From Chitinophaga eiseniae (lineage in GTDB: Bacteria > Bacteroidota > Bacteroidia > Chitinophagales > Chitinophagaceae): 64,000 nucleotides of DNA. The notes under the pieces were generated by a model. That model was not told the DNA's origin, did no database searches, and saw only the letters and a list, made by a program, of their open reading frames with translations. The DNA lies in contig NZ_FUWZ01000006.1 of NCBI RefSeq assembly GCF_900167135.1, positions 372,001 through 436,000 of the forward strand. The letters are read 5' to 3'. The position numbers and the translations under genes were made by a program. Below, one piece after another: positions 44,062 to 52,225 of the stretch; position 1 is the stretch's first letter, and every line of letters begins with the position of its first letter.

Positions 44062-44817
44062 ATGAAAATCGTAGTCATCGGAGGTACAGGCCTCATCGGT
44101 AGTAAAGTCGTCGCTAAAATCCGTCAGGCAGGTCATGAGGTGATCGCAGCGTCACCGGCTACAGGCATCAACACTATTACCGGGGAAGGACTGGACGAGG
44201 CACTCGCTAATACTGATGCAGTGGTAGACCTGGCCAACTCCCCTTCTTTTGAAGACAAAGCGGTGCTGGAATTTTTCCAGACGGCCGGCCGCAACCTGCT
44301 GGCAGCAGCAGTCAAAGCCGGGGTAAAACATCATCTGGCGCTGTCTATCGTGGGCGTGGACCTCATGCAGGAAAGCGGCTACATGCGCGCAAAAAATGTA
44401 CAGGAAAACCTGATCAGGCAGTCCGGCGTACCCTACACCATCATCCGCAGCACCCAGTTTTTCGAATTCATTGGCGGTATCGCGCAACAAGCGACGGATG
44501 GTAACCTGGTGCATATATCCGACCTTCAGTTTCAACCCATCGCAGCAGAAGATGTGGCGAGCTTTGTGGCAGAAGCGGCACTGTCAGCGCCTGTCAACGG
44601 GATACAGGAGATTGCAGGCCCCGGCCGTTTTACCATGCCGGAACTCGTAACTCGCTACCTTGAAGCCACCAATGATCCCCGTCAGGTGGAAGCCAACCAG
44701 AACCTGCAATATTACGGCGCCCGCATCAGTCATGCTGCACTGGTTCCCGCGGGACAGGCCAAACTGGGCGCCATCGATTTTGAGCACTGGCTGAGCAGCC
44801 GGTTAGCCAAAGCGTAG
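44062..44817 (+). CDS. NmrA-like NAD(P)-binding protein (atypical SDR)
   Basis: A 251-residue Rossmann-fold protein. The cofactor loop is VIGGTGLIGSKVVAKIRQAG at the N-terminus. Then ANTDAVVDLAN near residue 55, KHHLALSIVGVDL near residue 92, and SGVPYTIIRSTQFFEFIGG near residue 120, the pattern of NmrA/ytfG-like quinone reductases or sensors. The catalytic YxxxK is not conserved, as usual for atypical SDRs. Function: NAD(P)H-dependent reductase or redox sensor, not decided. It lies 153 bases after the sigma-54 activator, with a long inverted repeat between. Confidence 0.88.
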   Translation: MKIVVIGGTGLIGSKVVAKIRQAGHEVIAASPATGINTITGEGLDEALANTDAVVDLANSPSFEDKAVLEFFQTAGRNLLAAAVKAGVKHHLALSIVGVDLMQESGYMRAKNVQENLIRQSGVPYTIIRSTQFFEFIGGIAQQATDGNLVHISDLQFQPIAAEDVASFVAEAALSAPVNGIQEIAGPGRFTMPELVTRYLEATNDPRQVEANQNLQYYGARISHAALVPAGQAKLGAIDFEHWLSSRLAKA

Positions 44818-44853
44818 GTCGTTGCTATATTTCACCCCTTAACACCGACAGTT

Positions 44854-45036
44854 ATGCATTTCACTTTTCTGCACCCGTTTAAACTAAAACTGCACGACGA
44901 CCATTCACTCGTGCCGCTTCACACCGCTCCACATAATACGGACGAAGGCGGCGAATTCCTGGATGATGCGTTACGCATGGAAGACCTGTTTCTTCCGGCT
45001 GGAGGCGACGCTCCGGCTGGAGCAACTATTGAATAG
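44854..45036 (+). CDS. small acidic protein, 60 residues, unknown
   Basis: A short reading frame of 60 codons, MHFTFLHPFKLKLHDDHS..., C-terminal part rich in Gly/Ala (PAGGDAPAGATIE). It has an ATG 37 bases after the NmrA-like gene, and a strong hairpin follows. Two near-identical repeats GGCTGGAG-CGACGCTCCGGCTGGAG form its end. No family is recognised; a real small gene is plausible, but it could be a spurious frame. Confidence 0.4.
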   Translation: MHFTFLHPFKLKLHDDHSLVPLHTAPHNTDEGGEFLDDALRMEDLFLPAGGDAPAGATIE

Positions 45037-45048
45037 GTACATTCATTT

Positions 45049-45085
45049 CCCTGGAAGCCGCCCCCGTTCGGGGCGGCTTCCAGGG
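45049..45085. terminator. 16-base perfect hairpin, terminator-like
   Basis: Arms CCCTGGAAGCCGCCCC and GGGGCGGCTTCCAGGG, loop CGTTC. No T tract follows (ACTAGTCC), so it may end transcription weakly or protect the mRNA of the upstream pair. Confidence 0.6.
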
Positions 45086-45168
45086 ACTAGTCCTAAAGTG
45101 AACTTTCGCTGCATCCTTTTCAGACATTCCCCGTCATAGGTTAAATACACTTTTAAAACTACTAAGCT

Positions 45169-46095
45169 ATGATGATGAAAATGAAACACCAGAGAAGGGC
45201 CTTGTATTTCCTTTTAACTTTTGCCGTGACCGGCCTGCTGTTAAGTGCCATCCGGATCAGTACCAGCCGTGTCCATCCCCTGGAAGCGATCGGGCAGCAT
45301 TATAAAACACTCGCCGCATTGAGTCCGCAGCCCAACAACAGACGCGCATGGATGGATACGATCAGGTACCCGTGGACGGAATATGGCAAAGGCGCCATCA
45401 GCAATATGCTGTGGCGGACTGTGTACCTTAGTCCGCAGGAGGAATCAAAACTGGCCGCGCTGGTCCATGTACCGGCCAACAGCTCAGACCAAACCCGGGC
45501 GGAACTGGACTATATGCTACAACTCCAAAAAAACAGAACACCCAAAGAAACGGAACGAGCCCAATACATCGCCAACATTGGCTCCTGGCCTAACATACTG
45601 AATCCGGAGGATCCTGACTATCAGCTGAACCGGCAACAGCTATTCTACATTGCCTCGCCTGTCGGAGAATCGTATAACGACAGGAACTTTCCGGCAACTG
45701 CGGCATTGCTGCTGAAATGTATCCAGGATGTACGGGCAACTGAATTCCGGTTAAAATGGAGCTTCCGACGTCCGCGTCCTTATCACCTGGAACCCGCACT
45801 ACATCCGCTGGCACGGATCAACTCCCCCTCATTTGCCAGCGGCCATTCATTATGGGCCTTCTCAGAAGCATTTGTATTTGCGGAGATAATCCCGGAAAAA
45901 AGGGCCGCATTCCTAAAAATGGCAGAAGAGGTACGGTGGTCACGGGAATTGATGGGAATACACTACCCCAGTGATAACGAAGCATCGCGGGTGATTAGCT
46001 GGCACCTGCTCAATGCCTGGTCTAAAAATCCCCTGTTCGTTGCAGACCTGGAGAAAGCGAGAAAAGAGTGGAAGGAAAGGAAACAGGCATTCTGA
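45169..46095 (+). CDS. PAP2-type acid phosphatase, exported
   Basis: A 308-residue protein with an N-terminal membrane/signal helix (ALYFLLTFAVTGLLLSAI). The three phosphatase motifs of the PAP2/haloperoxidase superfamily are present: KWSFRRPRP (motif 1, K-x6-RP), SPSFASGHS (motif 2, PSxxSGH form), and SRELMGIHYPSDNEASR (motif 3, SR-x5-H-x3-D). The layout matches non-specific acid phosphatases class A. It acts in the periplasm on phosphomonoesters. It is monocistronic with its own terminator. Confidence 0.9.
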   Translation: MMMKMKHQRRALYFLLTFAVTGLLLSAIRISTSRVHPLEAIGQHYKTLAALSPQPNNRRAWMDTIRYPWTEYGKGAISNMLWRTVYLSPQEESKLAALVHVPANSSDQTRAELDYMLQLQKNRTPKETERAQYIANIGSWPNILNPEDPDYQLNRQQLFYIASPVGESYNDRNFPATAALLLKCIQDVRATEFRLKWSFRRPRPYHLEPALHPLARINSPSFASGHSLWAFSEAFVFAEIIPEKRAAFLKMAEEVRWSRELMGIHYPSDNEASRVISWHLLNAWSKNPLFVADLEKARKEWKERKQAF

Positions 46096-46111
46096 TACCA
46101 CCAGGATGTTC

Positions 46112-46141
46112 AAAAGCGCCTCCTTCCGGAAGGCGCTTTTT
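46112..46141 (+). terminator. rho-independent terminator
   Basis: AAAAGCGCCT against AGGCGCTTTT with a short loop, followed by TTATTTATA. It lies 16 bases after the PAP2 stop; the next gene is on the other strand. Confidence 0.85.
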
Positions 46142-46162
46142 TATTTATAATTCAGGAATGCT

Positions 46163-46723
46163 TCAACAGAACTTACTGCGGGGAGATGAGTTATCACAAC
46201 AGGACAGAATATTGCCGTATTTATCAAACTCATATTCACAACATTGCAGAATAATTTCTTTCAACCGCTCTCTCGCCCGCTGTACCCTTGATTTAGCACC
46301 GGACACAGATATTCCGGCAATGTCCGCATATTGTTTCTGCGTATAACCGTCCAGCTCCGTTAATATTAGTGCCTGCCGGTATATTTCGGGCAATGTTTCC
46401 ATCATCGGTCTGAGACAACCGGCCAGCGTATACTCCTCTTCCGGAGGAACGGCTTCCTCCGCAGGGTCCGGGCCGTATGCCACCGACACCTGCCGCACTT
46501 TCTGACGACGCCGGTGATGATCTGTAATGACATTGTTGGCCATACGGTACAGGTAAGCCCTGATATTATCGGCAGCACTCACTTTGGCGAGGTTGATATA
46601 AACTTTCAGAAATACTTCCTGCAAGAGGTCCTTGCATACAGCATCGTCCCCTGTCTGTCTGCAGATGAATTTCTCCAGCTCGTTGCTGAATTGCTGCCAT
46701 ATGGCGGTTACCGGTTGTTGCAT
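46163..46723 (-). CDS. sigZ: ECF RNA polymerase sigma factor, SigZ type
   Basis: A 186-residue ECF sigma factor. Region 2 carries DLLQEVFLKVYINLAKVSAADNIRAYLYRMANNVITDHHR and region 4 has YTQKQYADIAGISVSGAKSR as the HTH. The C-terminus has a Cys-rich tail (LQCCEYEFDKYGNILSCC), characteristic of the SigZ group of Bacteroidota and probably metal-sensing. Its ATG overlaps the arsC stop (TAATG), so translation is coupled. It is the last gene of the arsenic operon; no anti-sigma gene is present, so the Cys tail may itself sense thiol-binding metals. Confidence 0.85.
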   Translation of the reverse strand: MQQPVTAIWQQFSNELEKFICRQTGDDAVCKDLLQEVFLKVYINLAKVSAADNIRAYLYRMANNVITDHHRRRQKVRQVSVAYGPDPAEEAVPPEEEYTLAGCLRPMMETLPEIYRQALILTELDGYTQKQYADIAGISVSGAKSRVQRARERLKEIILQCCEYEFDKYGNILSCCDNSSPRSKFC

Positions 46724-47136
46724 TACAGGTGAGTTGCCACGAAAGATTGCGTATAGTCTTTTATGATCTGCCGTACCGCTCTGAATTGCTGCATGATTTC
46801 GTCTTCCGTTCCTGTAGCTTTGGCCGGGTCCGGGAAGTTCTCATGGAATTTCTGTGCAGTGGAGGGAAAGAAAGGGCATCTTTCTTTTGCGTTATCACAA
46901 ACAGTAATCACGTAGTCGAAGGGTATATCGCGGTATTCCGTGATATTGTTCGAGGTGTGGCCTGAGATATCGATGCCATCTTCCGCCATAGTGGCGATGG
47001 CCCGCGGATTGACGCCATGTGTTTCAACACCGGCGCTGTAAACTGCTGCCTTTTCCCCGGCGAAATATTTTAAATAGCCTTCGGCTATCTGACTGCGGCA
47101 ACTGTTGCCGGTACAAAGGACCAATATTTTTTTCAT
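46723..47136 (-). CDS. arsC: arsenate reductase, thioredoxin-coupled
   Basis: A 137-residue low-molecular-weight phosphatase-type ArsC. The P-loop is LCTGNSCRSQIAEG with Cys8 and Arg14. The second and third redox cysteines are in TVCDNAKERCPFF, giving the Cys8/Cys82-like/Cys89-like relay of Staphylococcus-type reductase. It reduces arsenate to arsenite so that Acr3 can export it. It sits 28 bases after acr3 and overlaps the sigZ start by one base. Confidence 0.94.
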   Translation of the reverse strand: MKKILVLCTGNSCRSQIAEGYLKYFAGEKAAVYSAGVETHGVNPRAIATMAEDGIDISGHTSNNITEYRDIPFDYVITVCDNAKERCPFFPSTAQKFHENFPDPAKATGTEDEIMQQFRAVRQIIKDYTQSFVATHL

Positions 47137-47164
47137 GTTTAATGAGATATGATGACTGAAGATA

Positions 47165-48238
47165 TCATGCGTTTACAGTGGCATCGGAAGGATACCATTT
47201 TCTTCGAAACCAGAAGGCAACGTTCACGAGGGCGATAAGGGCAGGCACCTCCACCAGCGGCCCGATCACTCCTACAAAAGCCTGACCGGAATTGATGCCG
47301 AATACGCCGATGGCCACGGCAATAGCCAGTTCAAAGTTATTACCGGCTGCAGTGAACGCGATGGCGGTGTTCCGGGAATAGTCGGCTCCCGTTGTTTTGC
47401 CCAGCAGAAAACTTACCAGGAACATAATAGCAAAATAGATGACCAACGGGATGGCTATTCTGATGACGTCGAAAGGTATCTGCACGATCAGCTCACCTTT
47501 AAGGCTGAACATCACCACGATGGTAAACAGCAGTGCTATCAGCGTGACGGGCGAAATGAACGGAACATATTTTTCCTGAAACCACTTTTCGCCTTTCCAT
47601 GCAATCAGGCCATAACGGCTGATGATACCAGCCGCAAAGGGAATGCCCAGATAGATGCCCACGCTTTTAGCGATCCCTCCAATGGTTACAGCCACATTGA
47701 TGCCCTTCATACCAAAGACAGTAGGCAACCAGGTGATAAAAACATAAGCGTAGACACTGTACAACAACACCTGAAAAATACTGTTCAATGCGACCAGTCC
47801 TGCTGCGTATTCCCTGTTACCGTCTGCCAGTTCATTCCACACGATTACCATTGCAATACACCTGGCGAGGCCGATGAGTATAAGCCCCGTCATGTATTCG
47901 GGGTAACCATGCAGAAACAGTACCGCCAGCGCAAACATGAGAATAGGCCCTATTATCCAGTTCAGCAGCAGTGAAACCGATAACACTTTCGTATTCCGGA
48001 ACACCTCGCCCATATGCTCATATTTCACTTTAGCCAGTGGCGGATACATCATCAGAATCAGTCCAATGGCCAACGGGATGTTTGTTGTCCCGGATGAAAA
48101 GGAATTAATAAATCCGGATGATGACGGGAAAAAATACCCTATGCCAACACCGAGGGCCATTGCCAAAAATATCCATAATGTGAGGTACCGGTCTAAAAAA
48201 CGCAGCTTTTTCTGCTGGCCCGGGTGACAGTTTTGCAT
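47165..48238 (-). CDS. arsB: ACR3 family arsenite efflux permease
   Basis: A 357-residue inner-membrane protein with ten predicted hydrophobic helices. The signature GLARCIAMVIVWNELADG in the middle carries the essential Cys of Acr3. GNNFELAIAVAIGVFGINSG near the end matches the conserved C-terminal region. It expels arsenite (and perhaps antimonite) using the proton motive force. It lies 36 bases after arsM. Some authors call this gene acr3. Confidence 0.95.
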   Translation of the reverse strand: MQNCHPGQQKKLRFLDRYLTLWIFLAMALGVGIGYFFPSSSGFINSFSSGTTNIPLAIGLILMMYPPLAKVKYEHMGEVFRNTKVLSVSLLLNWIIGPILMFALAVLFLHGYPEYMTGLILIGLARCIAMVIVWNELADGNREYAAGLVALNSIFQVLLYSVYAYVFITWLPTVFGMKGINVAVTIGGIAKSVGIYLGIPFAAGIISRYGLIAWKGEKWFQEKYVPFISPVTLIALLFTIVVMFSLKGELIVQIPFDVIRIAIPLVIYFAIMFLVSFLLGKTTGADYSRNTAIAFTAAGNNFELAIAVAIGVFGINSGQAFVGVIGPLVEVPALIALVNVAFWFRRKWYPSDATVNA

Positions 48239-48274
48239 GATGTTACGGTATATAAGTGATTAGTTTGGAATCGG

Positions 48275-49114
48275 TCAGCAGCAGCCCGGAGGACAACAAG
48301 CCGCATCTGCAGGTTTTTCCGCGTATACGGTGATGCTGTATATACCGGTAGTGCCTGAACGAAATGCTGCGATTTCATCTGCGCTCAGGTAGTTGGCCAG
48401 GATATCGTCCGGAATGGTAATGGTCTTTTCTTTCTGAATGGTAATATTTTTAAATCCATTATTTTTGATCATGTCCAGGTATTCCTGTTGTTGTACGGCG
48501 CCAGACACGCAGCCGGCATACATTTCAGCCGCCTGTTGGATGGTGGCGGGCAACGTACCCTGCAATACAATATCAGAAATACTGAAATGCCCACCGGGTT
48601 TCAGCACGCGGTATATTTCGCTGATAACACCGTTCTTATTGGGGACCAGGTTCAGCACGCAGTTGCTGACCACTACGTCTGCTGTGTTGGCAGTCACCGG
48701 CATTTTTTCGATATCCCCCTGGCGGAATTCCACATTGTTGAACTGTAGTTTCTCCGCATTTGCCCTGGCTTTGTCAATCATGGCGGGAGTAAAATCGATT
48801 CCGATCACTTTTCCTGCTTCGCCGGTTTCCTGCCGGGCGATAAAACAGTCATTGCCGGCACCTGAGCCAAGATCGATCACCGTATCTCCCTTTTTGATTT
48901 TCGCAAACTGCGTTGGCAGCCCGCAGCCCAGCCCCAGATCAGCATCCGGGTTGTACCCTTCCAGCGAAGAGTAATCGTCGCTCATAATATTATACACTTC
49001 AGTGGAACAGCAGCCGGAACCGCAACAGGAGGCCGCGTTGGTGGCTTTGTCCTGTAAAGCGATCTCACTGTATTTCTGTCTGACGATCTCTTTCATTTGT
49101 TCATCGGTAGTCAT
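48275..49114 (-). CDS. arsM: arsenite S-adenosylmethionine methyltransferase
   Basis: A 279-residue enzyme that methylates As(III) to volatile or less toxic forms. SAM-binding loop: VIDLGSGAGNDCFIA near residue 75. Arsenic-binding cysteines are likely those in SCCGSGCCSTE near residue 30, SNCVLNL near 150 and YAGCVSGA near 205. A C-terminal AACCPPGCC adds a further Cys cluster. I chose the start MTTDEQMKE; the frame's earlier ATG adds MYV and would overlap the operator. It is the second gene of the operon, after arsR. Confidence 0.94.
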   Translation of the reverse strand: MTTDEQMKEIVRQKYSEIALQDKATNAASCCGSGCCSTEVYNIMSDDYSSLEGYNPDADLGLGCGLPTQFAKIKKGDTVIDLGSGAGNDCFIARQETGEAGKVIGIDFTPAMIDKARANAEKLQFNNVEFRQGDIEKMPVTANTADVVVSNCVLNLVPNKNGVISEIYRVLKPGGHFSISDIVLQGTLPATIQQAAEMYAGCVSGAVQQQEYLDMIKNNGFKNITIQKEKTITIPDDILANYLSADEIAAFRSGTTGIYSITVYAEKPADAACCPPGCC

Positions 49115-49126
49115 AACATACATATT

Positions 49127-49150
49127 ATCGTATTATTGCAATATTGCGAT
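49127..49150. promoter_or_regulatory. ArsR operator O2 before arsM
   Basis: The word GTATTATTGCAATATT-CGAT centred on ATTGCAAT, matching the site before arsR in 20 of 21 positions. Binding here would block the arsM promoter or separate arsR from the rest. Confidence 0.75.
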
Positions 49151-49169
49151 ATATAAAGACAAAAAAATA

Positions 49170-49499
49170 TTAGCAGCAGGTATTTTGCAGGTCGACGTCT
49201 TTAAAGAAGGCATTAAAAAGCTCCTTGTACTGTTTCCAGACTTTTGGGTTGATACAATAGCACACGCTCACCCCTTCTATGGAACCCTGTATGATGCCAG
49301 CTGTCTTCAGCTCTTTGAGGTGCTGGGAAGTGGTGGCTTGTGCCAGCCCCAGTTCTTCCACCAAATCGCCACAAACGCAGGCATTCTTTTTCACAAGGTA
49401 TTGCAGGATGGCAATACGTGCCGGGTGCGCCAAAGCTTTGGCCATGGCGGCCATTTCATTCTGCTGTTGCGTAAAGAGATCTGTTTTTGTTGCGCCCAT
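49170..49499 (-). CDS. arsR: ArsR/SmtB family repressor
   Basis: A 109-residue winged-helix repressor. The metal site is NACVCGDLVEELGL (CVC motif), the recognition helix follows in QATTSQHLKELKTAG. A terminal Cys pair (NTCC) may add ligands. I chose MGATKTDL (49499); the longer frame would cover the operator. It represses its own operon until arsenite binds. Operators lie before this gene and before arsM. Confidence 0.94.
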   Translation of the reverse strand: MGATKTDLFTQQQNEMAAMAKALAHPARIAILQYLVKKNACVCGDLVEELGLAQATTSQHLKELKTAGIIQGSIEGVSVCYCINPKVWKQYKELFNAFFKDVDLQNTCC

Positions 49500-49507
49500 A
49501 ATCAATT

Positions 49508-49528
49508 GTATTATTGCAATATTACGAT
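49508..49528. promoter_or_regulatory. ArsR operator O1 before arsR
   Basis: GTATTATTGCAATATT-ACGAT, 8 bases upstream of the arsR ATG. It also faces the small forward frame at 49540, so it could control both strands. Confidence 0.8.
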
Positions 49529-49539
49529 TAATTTTGGTT

Positions 49540-49788
49540 TTGGAAAGAAAAATTTCTTCTATAACGATCGAATGGCAATCCATCGTCACGTGTCCGGACT
49601 GTGGCCACCAAAAGGAAGAACAAAAACCGGCATTAGCCGGCATTGTTAAATTTGACCCCGAAGCGGATATGTTTTGCGCCTATTCGCTCAACAAAGAGGC
49701 CTTAAAAGAATTTGCGCTTTCCTTTAAAGAGGCGTGTGAAAACGACATCCTGATAAAGGACTTGTTTTCGCGGGCTGAACCGGATTAG
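49540..49788 (+). pseudogene. GDCCVxC-like N-terminus joined to an unrelated tail
   Basis: An 82-codon frame that opens with a TTG (no ATG is available). The first half, IEWQSIVTCPDCGHQKEE, matches the start of the small GDCCVxC-type proteins found beside mercury and arsenic resistance genes. The expected GDCCVxC core is missing and the frame continues as an unrelated acidic segment (DMFCAYSLNKEALKEFALSF, IKDLFSRAEPD). The join carries the direct repeat CCGGCATT-AG-CCGGCATT (49627-49644). Likely a deletion fusion; it could still be expressed from the ArsR-controlled divergent promoter. Confidence 0.45.
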
Positions 49789-49795
49789 CCATCAG

Positions 49796-50563
49796 CTACC
49801 CTCGTTTATTGTACACCCGCATTGCGAAGGCGTAAGCCACGAGCATAATTCCCAGGCACCATGCCAGCGCCACCCATATTTCTCCGTTGACCGGCTGATT
49901 GGAAAGCAGTGCCCGTATGGCATTCACCATGGGCGTCAGCGGCTGGTTTTCGGCAAAGGCCCGCACGCCTGCCGGCATCGTATTGGTGGGCACAAAGGCA
50001 GAACTGATCAACGGCAGGAAGTGGATCGGATAAGCAATGGCGCTGGCGCCATCCACTGATTTTGCAGATAACCCGGCGATAGCAGCCACCCAGGTCAGCG
50101 CCAGCGTGAACATCGCGAGTATCCCTGCTACCGCCAGCCATGACAGCACGCCCGCGGATGAACGGAAACCCATCAGCAACGCCACCAGCACGATCACGGA
50201 CACCGAAATCACATTGGAGACCAGCGACGTCAGCACATGGCCCCACAGGGCCGCGGAACGGGCAATAGGCATCGAATTGAAACGTTCGAATATTCCCCGC
50301 TGCACATCGGTAAACAGGCGGAAAGATACGTACCCGATACTGTTGGCCACGGCGATAAGCATAATGCCCGGCAACAGGTAGTTGACATAGTTGTCAGCAC
50401 CGCTTTGAATGGCGCCGCCCAACACATACACAAACAACAGCATGAGCGCAATGGGCATGATAGTCACCGTAATGATCGTGTCCATGCTGCGGAAGATATG
50501 GCGCATGGAACGTCCCAGCATAACACCCATATCCATGAAATAGTAGTTTTTTGTTGCTTCCAT
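49796..50563 (-). CDS. ABC-2 type transporter permease (DrrB-like)
   Basis: A 255-residue inner-membrane protein with six hydrophobic segments. IMPIALMLLFVYVLGGAI and NYLLPGIMLIAVANSIGYVS are the first two helices, and ERFNSMPIARSAALWGHVL is the cytoplasmic signature of DrrB-type permeases. I chose the start MEATKNYYF (50563), one base after the ATPase stop, so the pair is an operon. It exports a hydrophobic compound or lipid; related proteins give anthracycline-type drug export, but the substrate here is unknown. Confidence 0.92.
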   Translation of the reverse strand: MEATKNYYFMDMGVMLGRSMRHIFRSMDTIITVTIMPIALMLLFVYVLGGAIQSGADNYVNYLLPGIMLIAVANSIGYVSFRLFTDVQRGIFERFNSMPIARSAALWGHVLTSLVSNVISVSVIVLVALLMGFRSSAGVLSWLAVAGILAMFTLALTWVAAIAGLSAKSVDGASAIAYPIHFLPLISSAFVPTNTMPAGVRAFAENQPLTPMVNAIRALLSNQPVNGEIWVALAWCLGIMLVAYAFAMRVYNKRG

Positions 50564-50564
50564 T

Positions 50565-51332
50565 TTATACGACCTCCTTTTTGCCAACGATGCTGAGAAA
50601 AATTTCTTCCAGCGTCGGCTGTTTTTCAATGTATTCTTTTTTCGCAGGCGGGAACAGCTCTTTCAGCTCTGCCAGCGTGCCATTCACGATAATGCGGCCT
50701 TTGTGAAGAATAGCGATCCTGTCGGCCAACTGCTCTGCTTCTTCGAGATACTGGGTAGTCAGGAAGACAGTGGTGCCGCTGCTGGCCATCTCTTTGATAA
50801 TTTTCCACACTTCTATGCGCGCCTCGGGGTCCAGCCCGGTGGTGGGCTCGTCCAGGAAGATAAGCCGGGACTGTCCCACCAGGCTCATGGCGATGTCCAG
50901 CCGGCGCCGCATTCCCCCGGAATACGTGGATGCCCGGCGGTTAGCCGCGTCGGTGAGACCGAAGCGCTGCAGCAGGCTGTCGGCCACCTGGCGCGGATCA
51001 GTGAGGTGCCGTAACTGCGCCATCATCACCAGGTTTTCCCTCCCGGTCAATATCTCATCTACCGCTGCAAACTGACCAGTGAGACTGATGGACCGCCGCA
51101 CTTCTTCCGGCTGCGACGCTACGTTGAAGCCGTTTACCATAGCAGTTCCACCGTCCTCCCGGAGCAAGGTGGTCAGGATTCTGACGATGGTGGTTTTGCC
51201 GGCGCCGTTGGAACCAAGCAACGCGAAAATGGTACCCGCCCTGACCTGGAAATTCACGTCTGCCAGTACCGGCACGTGTTTGTAGGATTTCTTTAATCCT
51301 TTTACCGAAATAGCGAATTCATTTTGTAACAT
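50565..51332 (-). CDS. ABC transporter ATP-binding protein (DrrA-like)
   Basis: A 255-residue ATPase with Walker A GSNGAGKTT, signature YSGGMRRRLDIAMSL, and Walker B LIFLDEPTTGLD. The C-terminal extension (PAKKEYIEKQPTLEEIFLSI) is that of DrrA. It powers the following permease. The start lies 11 bases after the regulator stop, so regulator, ATPase and permease form one transcription unit. Confidence 0.95.
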   Translation of the reverse strand: MLQNEFAISVKGLKKSYKHVPVLADVNFQVRAGTIFALLGSNGAGKTTIVRILTTLLREDGGTAMVNGFNVASQPEEVRRSISLTGQFAAVDEILTGRENLVMMAQLRHLTDPRQVADSLLQRFGLTDAANRRASTYSGGMRRRLDIAMSLVGQSRLIFLDEPTTGLDPEARIEVWKIIKEMASSGTTVFLTTQYLEEAEQLADRIAILHKGRIIVNGTLAELKELFPPAKKEYIEKQPTLEEIFLSIVGKKEVV

Positions 51333-51343
51333 GTATATTGGTT

Positions 51344-52225
51344 TTATAGTGTTATCAAGGTAATCCCGCTCATATCCGCTTTCCCGTTTTTCAGGAATTC
51401 ATAAGTCATCCGGTCAGCCTCACAATTCACAAACCGGAGCGGTTTTAATGTCCTGCATTTGAAGAAAGTATTCAGAAGCCTGGCGTCCTGGAAGGTCACC
51501 CTGGAAAAAGAACAGTTGTCAAAATAACAGTCCTCCAGCGTGTTGCCATCGAACACCATATCCGCCAGGGATGTGCTGACAAAGGAAGTCCGGTTCAGGA
51601 TGGCGTTTGTCATCGTATTCTTTGCGCAGCTGGCAGCATGGAAGTTTGCCCCGGTAAAATCCGCCCCGGAGAAATTGCAGCTCTTAATATGGCTTCCGGA
51701 GAATTCAGCTTCCCTCAGCGAGCATTCCTTAAAGAGATTGGTGTCTAAATGGGACTTTTGAAAATGGCTGTTGTTCATATCGGAACCGGAAAAATCGCAG
51801 CTGCTTACATGGTTGCCTTTCAGCAGCAACCCGGCCATCTCCGAGCCGATGAACCTGCAACGCTGCATATTGGACGCACTGAATTTCTCATGCAGGTTCT
51901 TCAGGCCGGAGAAGTCAGCGTCCACCCAATTGCCGAGCGACATATCCCAGGCACGCTTCGTCTCATGCTCCGTAGCAACGTCTGCCGCCAGCGGCTGGTC
52001 CGATTCGCCGGCAGCAGACGGAAAACCTTCTGAGAAATAATTGAGGTCCACCCGGAGGACTTGTGCCAACCGGTTCATCGTAATGATATCCGGAATGGAC
52101 TCCCCCCGCTCCCATTTTCCTACCGCCTGCGGACTGATAAAAAGCAATTGAGCCAATTGCGCCTGCGACATATCTACCTGTTTTCTTGCTTTGGCAATCT
52201 TGCTGCCGATGATCTTAATGTCCAT
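51344..52225 (-). CDS. XRE regulator fused to pentapeptide repeats
   Basis: A 293-residue fusion. Residues 5-65 are an XRE helix-turn-helix (MSQAQLAQLLFISPQAVGKW). From residue about 100 to 270 there is a right-handed pentapeptide-repeat helix (A/S-x-F-x-x units such as CDFSGSDMNNSHFQKSHL, SCNFSGADFTGANFHAA). The pairing with a two-gene ABC exporter directly downstream suggests a one-component regulator of that pump. The pentapeptide part imitates DNA in gyrase-protecting proteins such as Qnr, but here it could equally be the ligand or dimer domain. Unusual architecture; regulated target inferred. Confidence 0.85.
   Translation of the reverse strand: MDIKIIGSKIAKARKQVDMSQAQLAQLLFISPQAVGKWERGESIPDIITMNRLAQVLRVDLNYFSEGFPSAAGESDQPLAADVATEHETKRAWDMSLGNWVDADFSGLKNLHEKFSASNMQRCRFIGSEMAGLLLKGNHVSSCDFSGSDMNNSHFQKSHLDTNLFKECSLREAEFSGSHIKSCNFSGADFTGANFHAASCAKNTMTNAILNRTSFVSTSLADMVFDGNTLEDCYFDNCSFSRVTFQDARLLNTFFKCRTLKPLRFVNCEADRMTYEFLKNGKADMSGITLITL

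Noticed and set aside
45049..45085. strong GC hairpin as a possible riboswitch or small RNA
   Set aside because: A simple perfect stem without conserved loops or a downstream gene arrangement that would support a riboswitch; treated as terminator-like.
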